DNA from: Saprospiraceae bacterium
GTDB taxonomy: Bacteria; Bacteroidota; Bacteroidia; Chitinophagales; Saprospiraceae
Direction of reading: 5' to 3'
Assembly (NCBI GenBank): GCA_007134625.1
Contig: SLKL01000328.1
Coordinates: 1-9,978 of the forward strand
Length of the DNA stretch: 9,978 nucleotides
Shown here: positions 1 through 8,234 of the stretch, one piece after another
Numbering within the stretch: the stretch's first letter is position 1
Layout of the letters: the number at the start of each line of letters is the position of its first letter
Program-made: the position numbers and the translations under genes
The notes under the pieces: model-generated
What the model was told of the DNA's origin: nothing
The model's database searches: none
The model's input: the letters and a program-made list of their open reading frames with translations, nothing else

Positions 1-515
1 TCTTTATGGACAATGCTTTCTTCAGGCAGCAATTCTACTATTTTGTCTAATAGTTCGCCTGTTCCCGATCCTGAGACGGAGCTGATCGGTATGGGCTCAT
101 CCAATCCCAAACCCCAGAATTCCGGTACTTCAAGATGTCTTTTGGTATTATCGACTTTATTGACAGCTAATACCACCTGTTTTTGACCTTTTCTCAGCAT
201 ATCGGCAACTTCCTGATCGAGGTCTGTTATGCCGGTGGTGACGTCCACTACGAAGACAATGACGGAAGCTTCGTCTATTGCGATATTTACCTGATCGCGG
301 ATAGCCGCTTCGAATATGTCATCTGAGTCCTTGACAAAACCTCCGGTGTCTATGACGATAAAGTCTTTGCCATTCCAGTGTGAATCTCCATAAATCCGAT
401 CACGGGTAACTCCACTGACATCATCAATGATGGATTTTTTCTGCCCTATCAGACGATTAAAAAGGGTGGATTTGCCGACATTGGGGCGTCCTACTATTGC
501 TACGATATTGCTCAT
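1..515 (-). CDS. der: Ribosome biogenesis GTPase Der (EngA), N-terminal part, cut by window edge
   Basis: Der is a GTPase with two tandem G domains that acts in assembly of the 50S ribosomal subunit. The visible 171 codons cover the first G domain: P-loop GRPNVGKS at residues 9-16, the VTRD switch I region at 36-39, DTGG (G3) at 56-59, NKVD (G4) at 119-122 and SSVSG (G5) at 145-149. DTGG in place of DTPG in the first domain is typical of Der and separates it from Era. The second G domain and the C-terminal KH-like domain would lie beyond the left edge, since the family is usually about 430-490 residues. The start is the ATG at 515-513, which gives the usual short N-terminus directly before the P-loop. 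It is the last gene of a minus-strand run with era. A TAATTTTG octamer about 20 bases upstream suggests it also has its own promoter. Confidence 0.97.
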   Translation of the reverse strand, partial: MSNIVAIVGRPNVGKSTLFNRLIGQKKSIIDDVSGVTRDRIYGDSHWNGKDFIVIDTGGFVKDSDDIFEAAIRDQVNIAIDEASVIVFVVDVTTGITDLDQEVADMLRKGQKQVVLAVNKVDNTKRHLEVPEFWGLGLDEPIPISSVSGSGTGELLDKIVELLPEESIVHK

Positions 516-535
516 AAGCTTTTTCTAATTCGCTG

Positions 536-543
536 CAAAATTA
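536..543 (-). promoter_or_regulatory. Candidate -7 element (TAATTTTG) for der
   Basis: On the minus strand this reads TAATTTTG, a full match to the Bacteroidota TAnnTTTG -7 consensus, ending 20 bases before the der start codon. This would give a short 5' leader. No clear TTG/TTTG -33 element lies 17-23 bases upstream. In AT-rich DNA such octamers arise by chance a few times per strand per 10 kb, so position is the main support. Confidence 0.35.
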
Positions 544-622
544 AGCAAGACTGATGAGATAACCTATTTTGTTTGAAAATCAGGATAGGAAGATATGAAT
601 GAAAGTCTTTTTTCGATTTTAA

Positions 623-922
623 TCAAGCAGTCTTTAATTGCTGCCATTTTTTGGCTTTTTCGGATAAAGCTTCCTTATGTTTATCCCAATTATATAATGT
701 TTCAGGATGAAAATCTGCTCCATTTGGCCATTCGATAGTTGATATTTCAGTATTCACCCTTAGTTCATTGAATAACTCCGGGTTGCGAAGTGGACCATAT
801 ACATTGCCATATAGAATCCCCTCCAAATCGACAATTTGAATCTTACCATCGTTAAACTCAAGTTCAATTTTATATGGTTCTAAGGTCTTTGCTTTTATTA
901 TCTTAATGTCAGTGTAGATCAT
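623..922 (-). CDS. DUF2442 domain protein
   Basis: This is a 99-residue protein with the features of the DUF2442 family: an N-terminal stretch of beta strands ending in LEFNDGK (residues 21-27), VDLEGIL at 31-37, then the conserved WPNGADFHPETLY block at 65-77. The biochemical role of the family is unknown. DUF2442 genes are often found beside DUF4160 genes in small pairs suspected of being toxin-antitoxin modules, but no DUF4160 frame is present here: only 56 bp separate this gene from era and 107 bp from der. The C-terminus is lysine-rich. It lies in the same orientation as its housekeeping neighbours and may be co-transcribed with them or use its own promoter. The family assignment is from motif recognition, and any toxin-antitoxin role is inference. 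Confidence 0.85.
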   Translation of the reverse strand: MIYTDIKIIKAKTLEPYKIELEFNDGKIQIVDLEGILYGNVYGPLRNPELFNELRVNTEISTIEWPNGADFHPETLYNWDKHKEALSEKAKKWQQLKTA

Positions 923-973
923 AAATTACTTTTGATGAAAATACCCAAGAAAATTGCTAAGGACCCAATAAGA

Positions 974-981
974 CAAAATTA
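974..981 (-). promoter_or_regulatory. Candidate -7 element (TAATTTTG) for the DUF2442 gene
   Basis: The minus strand reads TAATTTTG, matching TAnnTTTG, and its first three bases are the TAA stop codon of era. It lies about 51 bases upstream of the DUF2442 start. The same octamer precedes der. No convincing -33 element is seen, and part of the match is forced by the stop codon, so support is weak. Confidence 0.22.
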
Positions 982-1866
982 CTGATACCCAAACTGTTTT
1001 AGCATACTCTCATTATCTCTCCAATCTTCCTTTACTTTGACAAAAAGCTCCAGATAGACTCTTTTGTCCAGAAATTCCTCAATTTCCTTTCGCGAGTGGA
1101 TGCCGAGCTTTTTAATCGAACTTCCGCCTTTGCCGATAACTATTGGTTTTTGAGACTTTCGGGAGACGAATATTTCAGCGGCAATTTTGACGAGATTTTT
1201 TTCTTTATCTTCCTTGAAAGAGGTTACCAATACTTCAGTAGAGTAGGGGATTTCCTGATGATATAGACTGAGGATGTTGTTTCTGATAATTTCACTGACA
1301 AAAAACCGCTCAGTATGGCTTGTAATCTGATCTTTAGGATAGTAAACAGGTCCTTCGGGAAGTAGATTAATGATGGCATCAAGTACGAGTCCGGTGTTGA
1401 TTTTGTGCAGTGCGGAGATGATCAGGGTACGGTTGAACTTCACCTCTTTTTCCCATTCAAAAATGGCGGATTCTATATTCTTGTCTTCAAGTTGATCAGC
1501 TTTGTTGATAATCAGCAGCTTGGGTGTTTCCGTCGTTTTTAGTTTTTCCAATGCTGACTCAGGTATTTCATCCGGTAAACCTCCATCAGTGACCACCAAA
1601 AAGAGATCGGCATCTTCAAATGTAGAATAGGCAAATTTATTCATAGCAGTTTGCATCCGGTATGCCGGCTTCTGAATAAGTCCGGGAGTATCACTGAATA
1701 CAATCTGAAAATCAGGGCTGTTCAAAATGGCAAAAATCCTATGCCGGGTGGTTTGAGGCTTATTGTTAATAATGGACATTTTCTCACCTACGAGTGCATT
1801 GAGCAGAGTTGACTTTCCCACATTGGGCTTTCCGATAATATTCACAAAACCTGATTTGTGTTCCAT
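979..1866 (-). CDS. era: GTPase Era
   Basis: Era is an essential GTPase that binds the 3' end of 16S rRNA and acts in 30S subunit maturation. The 295-residue protein is full length for the family (about 300). The G domain shows GKPNVGKS (G1, residues 12-19), the PQTTRHR switch I with conserved Thr (37-43), DTPG (G3, 59-62), NKAD (G4, 121-124) and SAL (G5, 151-153). The linker YYPKDQIT (175-182) leads into a C-terminal KH domain containing the GKGG loop (245-248) in IGKGGSSIKKLG, the usual RNA-binding signature. The ATG start at 1866-1864 overlaps the TAA of the upstream 193-codon gene by one base (TAATG), so the two are probably translationally coupled. The gene belongs to a minus-strand cluster that also contains der. 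Confidence 0.98.
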   Translation of the reverse strand: MEHKSGFVNIIGKPNVGKSTLLNALVGEKMSIINNKPQTTRHRIFAILNSPDFQIVFSDTPGLIQKPAYRMQTAMNKFAYSTFEDADLFLVVTDGGLPDEIPESALEKLKTTETPKLLIINKADQLEDKNIESAIFEWEKEVKFNRTLIISALHKINTGLVLDAIINLLPEGPVYYPKDQITSHTERFFVSEIIRNNILSLYHQEIPYSTEVLVTSFKEDKEKNLVKIAAEIFVSRKSQKPIVIGKGGSSIKKLGIHSRKEIEEFLDKRVYLELFVKVKEDWRDNESMLKQFGYQ

Positions 1867-2447
1867 TAGTGTAGCTTTTTAGTTAATTTAAAAATTGTTG
1901 CTTCCACAAGCTTAAGAAGTTGCTCAGGTTTCAGCTTTCTCCAATTCATATCATTCAAAGGATGTCCAAAAGACATAAAGTAATCGAGGTGGCAGGTCAT
2001 CATTTCTTCTTCCACATGTTTTAAAGTATTGATGAGTGCCACCCAACCCCCTTCTTCCATGAGTTCTTCATTCCATTCCTCATAATAGCAGTCGTCATCC
2101 GCATGAAAATTGAGAACGTTCTCACAAAGTAGAACAAAGCGGTGGATCCCTTTTTCCATCATGGGTTCAGCAAGATTTCTTTTTAGGAACATAATGTCAT
2201 TTTGTAGGCAATCATTCCACTCTCCCATCATCTCCATTATGGCATAACCTTCGTCATAATCTGCGTACAGAATTTTGGTATAAAGCGTTGGTGAACCAAA
2301 TGGATCCCATTGCGGGTGGATGTAGTAGTTGTAGATTTTGTTCTCGAAGAAGAACTCACTATTCTCCCTCTTGAAAAAAGGGGAGTTTCGGTCTTCGGAA
2401 GCAATATAATCGTCCCGCCACATGTAGAAAGGCTCGATGTCGTGCAT
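1866..2447 (-). CDS. Conserved Bacteroidota-type protein of unknown function, coupled to era
   Basis: This 193-residue acidic protein has no signal peptide or membrane segment and is probably cytosolic. I recognise the type as a conserved hypothetical protein of Bacteroidota found next to era, but know of no established function. Blocks that look conserved are IYNYYIHPQWD (residues 38-48), GEWNDCLQNDIMFLKR (75-90) and CENVLNFHADDDCYYEEW (108-125), rich in aromatic and acidic residues with Cys at 80, 109, 120 and 152. The clustered His, Asp, Cys and Glu could bind metal, but that is speculation. Its TAA shares one base with the ATG of era, so it is the first gene of the era operon, and coupling suggests a role tied to ribosome assembly or GTPase control. 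The ATG at 2447-2445 is the chosen start, with candidate -7 elements upstream. Confidence 0.85.
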   Translation of the reverse strand: MHDIEPFYMWRDDYIASEDRNSPFFKRENSEFFFENKIYNYYIHPQWDPFGSPTLYTKILYADYDEGYAIMEMMGEWNDCLQNDIMFLKRNLAEPMMEKGIHRFVLLCENVLNFHADDDCYYEEWNEELMEEGGWVALINTLKHVEEEMMTCHLDYFMSFGHPLNDMNWRKLKPEQLLKLVEATIFKLTKKLH

Positions 2448-2749
2448 AGTCGTTTTTCTGTTTTCTTTTTCTTAACTACAGCCCAAAGATAAAGATTGTT
2501 TGGGATAATAGTGTCGTGTCAAACGTATTTTAGCCCACCCACCAAATAGTTGGGGATTTCTTCATACTTCAAAAAAAAATAGCTACGATCTGAGTGCATG
2601 ACAAAAGATTAAAATAGACTACAAACTTTTATTTCACGCAAAGAAAATTTTGACTGTTTAAAATTTTATAAAAATCAAAAATAAATATTTGAAAAATAAC
2701 TACACTTGCTAAATTGTCTTAGCCATGCCTTTGGCTTGAGAACTCTACC
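2448..2749. other. AT-rich intergenic spacer between the era operon and the secreted-protein gene
   Basis: This 302-bp spacer separates two minus-strand units, so it should contain the end of the T9SS-gene transcript and the promoter of the era operon. Two TAnnTTTG octamers lie near its left end. Next to the T9SS gene end are two overlapping 5-bp inverted repeats, GCTAA/TTAGC (2708-2712 with 2719-2723) and AGCCA/TGGCT (2721-2725 with 2732-2736). They cannot both form and neither is followed by a T-run on the minus strand, so a Rho-independent terminator is not evident. A run of nine A at 2571-2579 and very AT-rich DNA at 2620-2710 complete it. The only frame of note is a 26-codon minus-strand ORF (2519-2599). 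No RNA gene was recognised. Confidence 0.6.
2484..2527 (-). promoter_or_regulatory. Two candidate -7 elements upstream of the era operon
   Basis: On the minus strand there are two full matches to the Bacteroidota TAnnTTTG -7 consensus: TACGTTTG at 2527-2520 and TATCTTTG at 2491-2484. The distal one has a TTTG at 2546-2543 as a possible -33 element, but the 15-base spacer is shorter than the usual 17-23. The proximal one has no TTG at the right distance but would give a leader of only about 30 bases. Either could drive the gene that starts at 2447 together with era. Confidence 0.4.
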
Positions 2750-4177
2750 TCACTCCACCTTCACAAACCGCTCTGTCTGCACCCTGTCCAATCCATTATA
2801 CCTGAGGAAGTAGTGTCCGGAGGGCAATGAAGAAATGTCGCCATTGACACCCAGCCCACTAATCAATAGCCTGCCATTGATGTCATAGATAGTGATGCGC
2901 TGTAGGTCGATTTCGCTCTCATTAAAGCTCAATTGCCCATCGATTATTAGATTGCTTTTAAGCAGGGGTGGGGCTGCTTCCTGCCATAAATCCTCTGTAG
3001 AAGTGGTGCTATCAGAAAAGGTAAGTTTAATAATAAAGGGATCAAAAATAAATTCCGGGCTTATCCAATTCCCATTTCCATATGCGACGGTATTATTTTC
3101 GTAGAAATTTAATCGATCCAAAACCATGGCAGATTCTTCCTTTACTTCAAAATCTCTATCAAGTGCACCATGTTTATTAAAATACATTATCCTAAACCCA
3201 TATGAATCACTTGGAATCTCTAATGAGGAGTTTGAGTATTGGACAATGGTATAATCCTGCTGTTGGTTTTTTAAAACAAGATGACTGTTATCCTCCGGAA
3301 AGAGATAGGTATAGTCATCAGAAATCCAAGTGGTATCACTATTGAAAACTAAATCCCTCATAACTAGAATAGGACCATCTCGACTAGGAAACCTCTCAAG
3401 GATATTGTAGTTACCTTCCTGTCCACCCAAGATCCATGTTTGAGGATTTTTTCTTGAGGCACCTTGGTATAAAGTATTTTGAAATCCTGAATATAATAAA
3501 TTTAATTCATTATCATAACAAAGAAATTTTCTATAATTATCAGAGGAGTTTAAAATTAAAATCTCTTTATCCTCTTCCAAATATACATCATAAATTCTAG
3601 TGTATGTAATTCCATCGTCAAATAAGGATCGAGTCCAATGTGTTTGTCCATTTTTAAAGGTCACTCGGACAAGACTTTTTCCTTGACGGGACATCTTATC
3701 AAATTCTAAAAAATACCAAATGATTTTATTTCCCATACTTACAAATTGATATCCCCATGTGGATCTCATTTTTTCAATAGGGAACAGTTCGATGTCAATT
3801 AAATTTTCAAAATTACTATCATAAATCAAGTTGGTTAGGTATCTTTTTCCTGTTTGGTTATTTAAACTCAAACAAAAGACAAGGAGGTTCTCATCCCTTT
3901 CATAAATATTAAATAAATAGACATGATCTAAGCTGTCATTAATTTGGTTTAAAACCAATTCTAATTGAGTACTAGAATTATCAAAAGAATAAACCAAAGA
4001 TTCATTAGGACCAGTATGTATGTCTAAAAGAACATTGTATGAGACAAAATAGAGTTTTCCATCTATTTGATTTAGGTGGAAAACTCTATTGGGATTGTCA
4101 AAATATTCTACATCAATTTGGGCACTTAAAATAAAATTCAACAATGTACACCAAAGAAATAAAAAGTAAAATCTCAT
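2750..4177 (-). CDS. Secreted protein with T9SS type A sorting domain, function unknown
   Basis: The 475-residue protein begins with a Sec signal peptide (MRF, then a hydrophobic run to about residue 18, probable cleavage after LSA-19). It ends with a type IX secretion type A sorting domain of about 66 residues (roughly 410-475), recognisable from ITIYDINGRLLISG, the SLPSGHYFLR block and the terminal RFVKVE. Such proteins cross the outer membrane through the T9SS and are released or anchored at the surface. The middle region (about 20-400) is rich in beta-type sequence with aromatic and Asp/Asn residues, which would suit a beta-propeller-like fold, but no family or catalytic motif was recognised. 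The ATG lies 9 bp after the stop of the lipoprotein gene, so the two are probably co-transcribed. By hand count GC is about 31% in 3361-3780 but about 48% in 2761-3000, which encodes the sorting domain and the residues just before it. Confidence 0.88.
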   Translation of the reverse strand: MRFYFLFLWCTLLNFILSAQIDVEYFDNPNRVFHLNQIDGKLYFVSYNVLLDIHTGPNESLVYSFDNSSTQLELVLNQINDSLDHVYLFNIYERDENLLVFCLSLNNQTGKRYLTNLIYDSNFENLIDIELFPIEKMRSTWGYQFVSMGNKIIWYFLEFDKMSRQGKSLVRVTFKNGQTHWTRSLFDDGITYTRIYDVYLEEDKEILILNSSDNYRKFLCYDNELNLLYSGFQNTLYQGASRKNPQTWILGGQEGNYNILERFPSRDGPILVMRDLVFNSDTTWISDDYTYLFPEDNSHLVLKNQQQDYTIVQYSNSSLEIPSDSYGFRIMYFNKHGALDRDFEVKEESAMVLDRLNFYENNTVAYGNGNWISPEFIFDPFIIKLTFSDSTTSTEDLWQEAAPPLLKSNLIIDGQLSFNESEIDLQRITIYDINGRLLISGLGVNGDISSLPSGHYFLRYNGLDRVQTERFVKVE

Positions 4178-4186
4178 CCTATGTTA

Positions 4187-5392
<1,206 letters not shown>

Positions 5393-5467
5393 AACTTCAT
5401 GTTTTTAATGATTAATAAAAAGATTATGGTTAAGGTATCGCCTTTTTTTGTATTAACCAAACTTTTA

Positions 5468-5490
5468 CCACATTTTTTTTAAAAAAGTGG
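5468..5490. promoter_or_regulatory. Inverted repeat between divergent genes, possible operator
   Basis: CCAC at 5468-5471 and GTGG at 5487-5490 flank an A plus eight T followed by six A. Apart from one unpaired A at 5472 the two halves are complementary. It lies in the 264-bp region between the lipoprotein gene (start 5392, minus) and the helix-turn-helix gene (start 5657, plus). Neither gene ends here, so it is not a terminator. It could be a binding site for a dimeric regulator, or simply a T-run next to an A-run. Confidence 0.3.
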
Positions 5491-5656
5491 GAATTTTAGA
5501 TATCCATGAATTTCGATTCTTAATATTGAGGGAATAATGCCAACTAGTTAATTTATTTTCTCGGACTACTGGTGTCAAATGATAAACTTGCTTTTAATAA
5601 TAAGAACGTTATCAAAAAATGGTTAAGAAATAATCACTGGATTTAAAATCAAAATA

Positions 5657-6214
5657 ATGAAAGATATTATCAATATAAAAGATATAGAAAATATAAAACG
5701 CCTGGAAAGTGAATATGATTTGGAAAAGGCATCCTTATTGGAGCGCAAACTTCGCTTGATGATCAGGGAGAATCCGGACTTGAAATCTATTAGAAAAAAA
5801 TTGAGGGAACTTATTGTTGATTATGAAGACCGGGAGTGGTCTCAATTAGATAAGATTTCTGATTTGCAAATTGAAACGTCAAGTATTGCTGAAGAATTGA
5901 TTAATCAGGAACAAATGTTTGTTCAAAAAAGGAAAGATGCGATCAGGAAAAAATTAAAGGAGTTTGATATGACACAGCAGGAATTAGGGGTCTTGTTAGG
6001 GCATTCAAAATCTTATATGAGTGAATTGATAAATGGGGTGTCTAGGTTTTCGCTAAAAGATTTGGTCATTATTCATAAAATGCTGGGGATAAGTCTTAAA
6101 ATATTGATTCCTACATTTTTACAATCTGAAACTAAAAATCAAGTTATTGAGTCTATTAGTAGATTGAATAAACCCAAACTCAAAAAAAGGCAAAAGGTCC
6201 TACTAACTAGGTAG
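5657..6214 (+). CDS. XRE-family helix-turn-helix protein, HigA-like, without visible toxin partner
   Basis: The 185-residue protein has an N-terminal helical, charged region (about 1-90, including LESEYDLEKASLLERKLRLM at 16-35) and an XRE-type DNA-binding domain at about 93-152. The helix-turn-helix core is MTQQELGVLLGHSKSYMSEL (105-124), where GHSKSYMSEL is the recognition helix region, followed by FSLKDLVIIHKMLGISL as the closing helices. The C-terminal tail (KPKLKKRQK, about 172-180) is strongly basic. The architecture resembles HigA-like antitoxins and related Bacteroidota regulators, some of which pair with HigB-type RNases. No HigB-like frame is seen in the 264 bp upstream or the 140 bp downstream, so it is an orphan antitoxin or a plain transcriptional regulator. 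It is transcribed divergently from the repeat-containing lipoprotein gene and may bind the shared intergenic region. The ATG start is preceded by AT-rich sequence with no clear ribosome binding site. Confidence 0.82.
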   Translation: MKDIINIKDIENIKRLESEYDLEKASLLERKLRLMIRENPDLKSIRKKLRELIVDYEDREWSQLDKISDLQIETSSIAEELINQEQMFVQKRKDAIRKKLKEFDMTQQELGVLLGHSKSYMSELINGVSRFSLKDLVIIHKMLGISLKILIPTFLQSETKNQVIESISRLNKPKLKKRQKVLLTR

Positions 6215-6354
6215 AAAAAGAAAATCTCAAAACAGAAGAAAATCCAGGTTTAAACATTCAGGTTTTAGGACTCATAGTAGATTCCCTTCAAATAGTTATT
6301 AACTCTGAGTGCATAGTTCTATTTTTGCAACTTTATTTTCAGAAAAATTAGTTC
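6215..6354. other. Intergenic region upstream of argS
   Basis: This 140-bp spacer holds the argS promoter candidate near its right end. It also has a 7-base direct repeat CAGGTTT (6245-6251 and 6259-6265, 14 bp apart), where the first copy runs into the palindrome GTTTAAAC (6248-6255). No terminator hairpin for the helix-turn-helix gene, T-box leader or small ORF of interest was recognised. Confidence 0.5.
6320..6327 (+). promoter_or_regulatory. Candidate -7 element (TATTTTTG) for argS
   Basis: TATTTTTG matches the Bacteroidota TAnnTTTG consensus and ends 27 bases before the argS ATG, giving a leader of about 20 bases. The -33 position holds only a weak TTATT (6296-6300, spacer 19). It probably drives argS and, by read-through, glnS. 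Confidence 0.42.
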
Positions 6355-8193
6355 ATGCATTTTTACAGTCATACCACTACTTTACTGTCTGCATATCTGG
6401 AGGATGAGTACGGTCTGAAAACTCAGTCCAAAGACTATTCTTTTCAACCGACGAGAAAGGAGTTTGAGGGGAATTATACCTTGGTTGTTTTTCCATTGTC
6501 TGCAAAGGCGAAGAAAAAGCCTGAGGATCTGGCAAAAGAGTTAGGAGACTATTTACAAATCCACTCAGACTATGTGGATGCTTATAATGTAGTAAAAGGG
6601 TTCCTAAATATTACGCTTTCTCTGCAATTCTGGCGTGACAGCCTTTTGAGCTTTGAAGATATTGAGCTACATTTTCAACATCAAGATAACAAAGGCAAAT
6701 TGGTTCTCGAATACTCATCTCCCAATACCAATAAGCCGCTTCATCTTGGACATATTCGCAATATTTTATTAGGTTGGTCGCTGTCAAAAATTAAAGCAAG
6801 ATGTGGTCACAAGGTGATTAAGACACAAATTGTAAACGATAGAGGAGTGGCCATCTGTAAAAGTATGTTGGCATGGAAAAAATTCGCAGATAGAGAAACT
6901 CCTGAAAGTTCAGGGCTCAAGGGAGATCACCTGATTGGGAAATATTATGTGATTTTCGATCAGGCGCTTTCTGAGGAATACACTGTCTGGCAGAATACCG
7001 ATATTGCTGAAAAAGTTTTCAACGAAAAAGGAGAAGATATTAAAGAAGCTTTTTTCAAAAAGTACAAAAACCAATACTTCAATGAATATTCGGCTCTCGG
7101 CGCCGAGGTTAGAAAAATGCTGATAGACTGGGAACAGGGTGAGCCAGAAACGATAGCACTTTGGAAGCAGATGAACTCTTGGGTGTATGCCGGATTTGAT
7201 GAAACCTATGGAAAGTTAGGGGTTGATTTCGATAAGACCTATTATGAGTCAGATACTTATCAACTGGGTAAAAAACTAGTTGATCAAGGGCTAGAAAAGC
7301 AACTTTTTTATAAAAAAGCAGATGGTTCAGTATGGGTCGATCTGTCCGATGTCGGTATGGATGAAAAGCTTTTACTGAGAGGGGATGGCACTTCCGTTTA
7401 TATCACTCAGGATTTGGGAACTGCTCGAATACGACATGAAGACTTTAGTATGCATTATATGACTTACGTAGTTGGTAATGAGCAGGACTATCATTTTAAG
7501 GTGTTGTTTGAGGTGCTGAAAAAACTGGGAGAGCCTTATGCTGATGGATTGTTCCACCTTTCTTATGGTATGGTTGATCTGCCTAGTGGCAAGATGAAAA
7601 GCCGCGAGGGCAATGTAGTGGATGCGGATGATTTGATAGCTGAGGTTATTGCAACTGCAACTAGCAGCGTTTCTGAAAGAGGGGGAATGGAAGATTTTTC
7701 GGAGGAGGAAAAAGCAGAAAATATCAGGAGAATTGCGCTCGGGGCACTCAAGTTTCACTTGCTTCGAGTAAATCCGAGAAAGCGTATGCTTTTTAATCCT
7801 GAGGAATCTCTTGATATGCAAGGGCACACCGGACCTTATGTTCAAAATGCTTATGTGAGAATCAAGTCGATTTTGAGAAAAGTAGTGGAGGACTTCGATG
7901 CAGATATTGCTGACTACTTGGATGTCAATACAGAGGAGAAAGAGTTAATTACACTGATGTTGGATTACAGCAAAGTAGTGGAGACCTCAGCAGCAGAGCA
8001 CGACCCTTCTCATCTTGCGAACTTTTTGTACCAACTAGCAAAGACTTATCACCGCTTTTATCACGAGCATCATATTGCCAAAGCGGAGTCAATATATGCC
8101 AAAAGTTTTAGGATTAAATTATCAAAAGCGGTAGCTGCAGTATTGGAGGACGGTATGGATTTATTGGGTATTGCTATGCCCGAAAGGATGTAA
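6355..8193 (+). CDS. argS: Arginine--tRNA ligase (ArgRS)
   Basis: ArgRS attaches arginine to tRNA-Arg using ATP and is a class I synthetase in the cytosol. The 612-residue protein has the full family layout. The N-terminal Add1 domain (about 1-110) contains FEGNYTLVVFPLS (37-49) and NVVKGFLNI (78-86). The Rossmann catalytic domain carries SSPNTNKPLHLGHIRN (121-136) with the HIGH motif as HLGH at 130-133, and the KMSKS-equivalent KMKSREGN at 413-420. The anticodon-binding helical domain has GHTGPYVQNAYVRIKSI at about 490-506 and the typical end GIAMPERM. The ATG at 6355 gives an N-terminus of expected length and lies just after a good -7 candidate. glnS follows 41 bp downstream on the same strand, so the two synthetase genes are probably one transcription unit. 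No frameshift or missing catalytic residue was seen. Confidence 0.98.
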   Translation: MHFYSHTTTLLSAYLEDEYGLKTQSKDYSFQPTRKEFEGNYTLVVFPLSAKAKKKPEDLAKELGDYLQIHSDYVDAYNVVKGFLNITLSLQFWRDSLLSFEDIELHFQHQDNKGKLVLEYSSPNTNKPLHLGHIRNILLGWSLSKIKARCGHKVIKTQIVNDRGVAICKSMLAWKKFADRETPESSGLKGDHLIGKYYVIFDQALSEEYTVWQNTDIAEKVFNEKGEDIKEAFFKKYKNQYFNEYSALGAEVRKMLIDWEQGEPETIALWKQMNSWVYAGFDETYGKLGVDFDKTYYESDTYQLGKKLVDQGLEKQLFYKKADGSVWVDLSDVGMDEKLLLRGDGTSVYITQDLGTARIRHEDFSMHYMTYVVGNEQDYHFKVLFEVLKKLGEPYADGLFHLSYGMVDLPSGKMKSREGNVVDADDLIAEVIATATSSVSERGGMEDFSEEEKAENIRRIALGALKFHLLRVNPRKRMLFNPEESLDMQGHTGPYVQNAYVRIKSILRKVVEDFDADIADYLDVNTEEKELITLMLDYSKVVETSAAEHDPSHLANFLYQLAKTYHRFYHEHHIAKAESIYAKSFRIKLSKAVAAVLEDGMDLLGIAMPERM

Positions 8194-8202
8194 AAAGAAT
8201 TT

Positions 8203-8221
8203 TCTACAAGAGTAGATTTTT
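8203..8221 (+). terminator. Weak hairpin plus T-run between argS and glnS
   Basis: TCTAC (8203-8207) and GTAGA (8212-8216) form a 5-bp stem with loop AAGA, followed by five T (8217-8221). The stem has only two G-C pairs, so it is at best a partial terminator or attenuator that lowers glnS transcription relative to argS. It ends 13 bases before the preferred glnS ATG. Confidence 0.25.
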
Positions 8222-8234
8222 GAAAAAAAAACTG

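Noticed and set aside
2310..2492. 60-codon plus-strand ORF
   Set aside because: It lies antisense over the start of the 193-codon gene, has no recognisable domain, and is best explained as a shadow of that gene.
2708..2736. Overlapping small inverted repeats downstream of the T9SS gene as a terminator or RNA switch
   Set aside because: The stems are only 5 bp, mutually exclusive, and not followed by a T-run in the direction of transcription. Too weak to call either.
5393..5656. Possible missing HigB-type toxin gene upstream of the helix-turn-helix gene
   Set aside because: The plus-strand frames examined here hold only very short ORFs broken by stops, with no similarity to HigB seen.
7372..7845. 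157-codon minus-strand ORF within argS
   Set aside because: It lies wholly inside the well-supported ArgRS catalytic and anticodon-binding coding region, and its Ser/Ile/Leu-rich sequence is typical of an antisense shadow.
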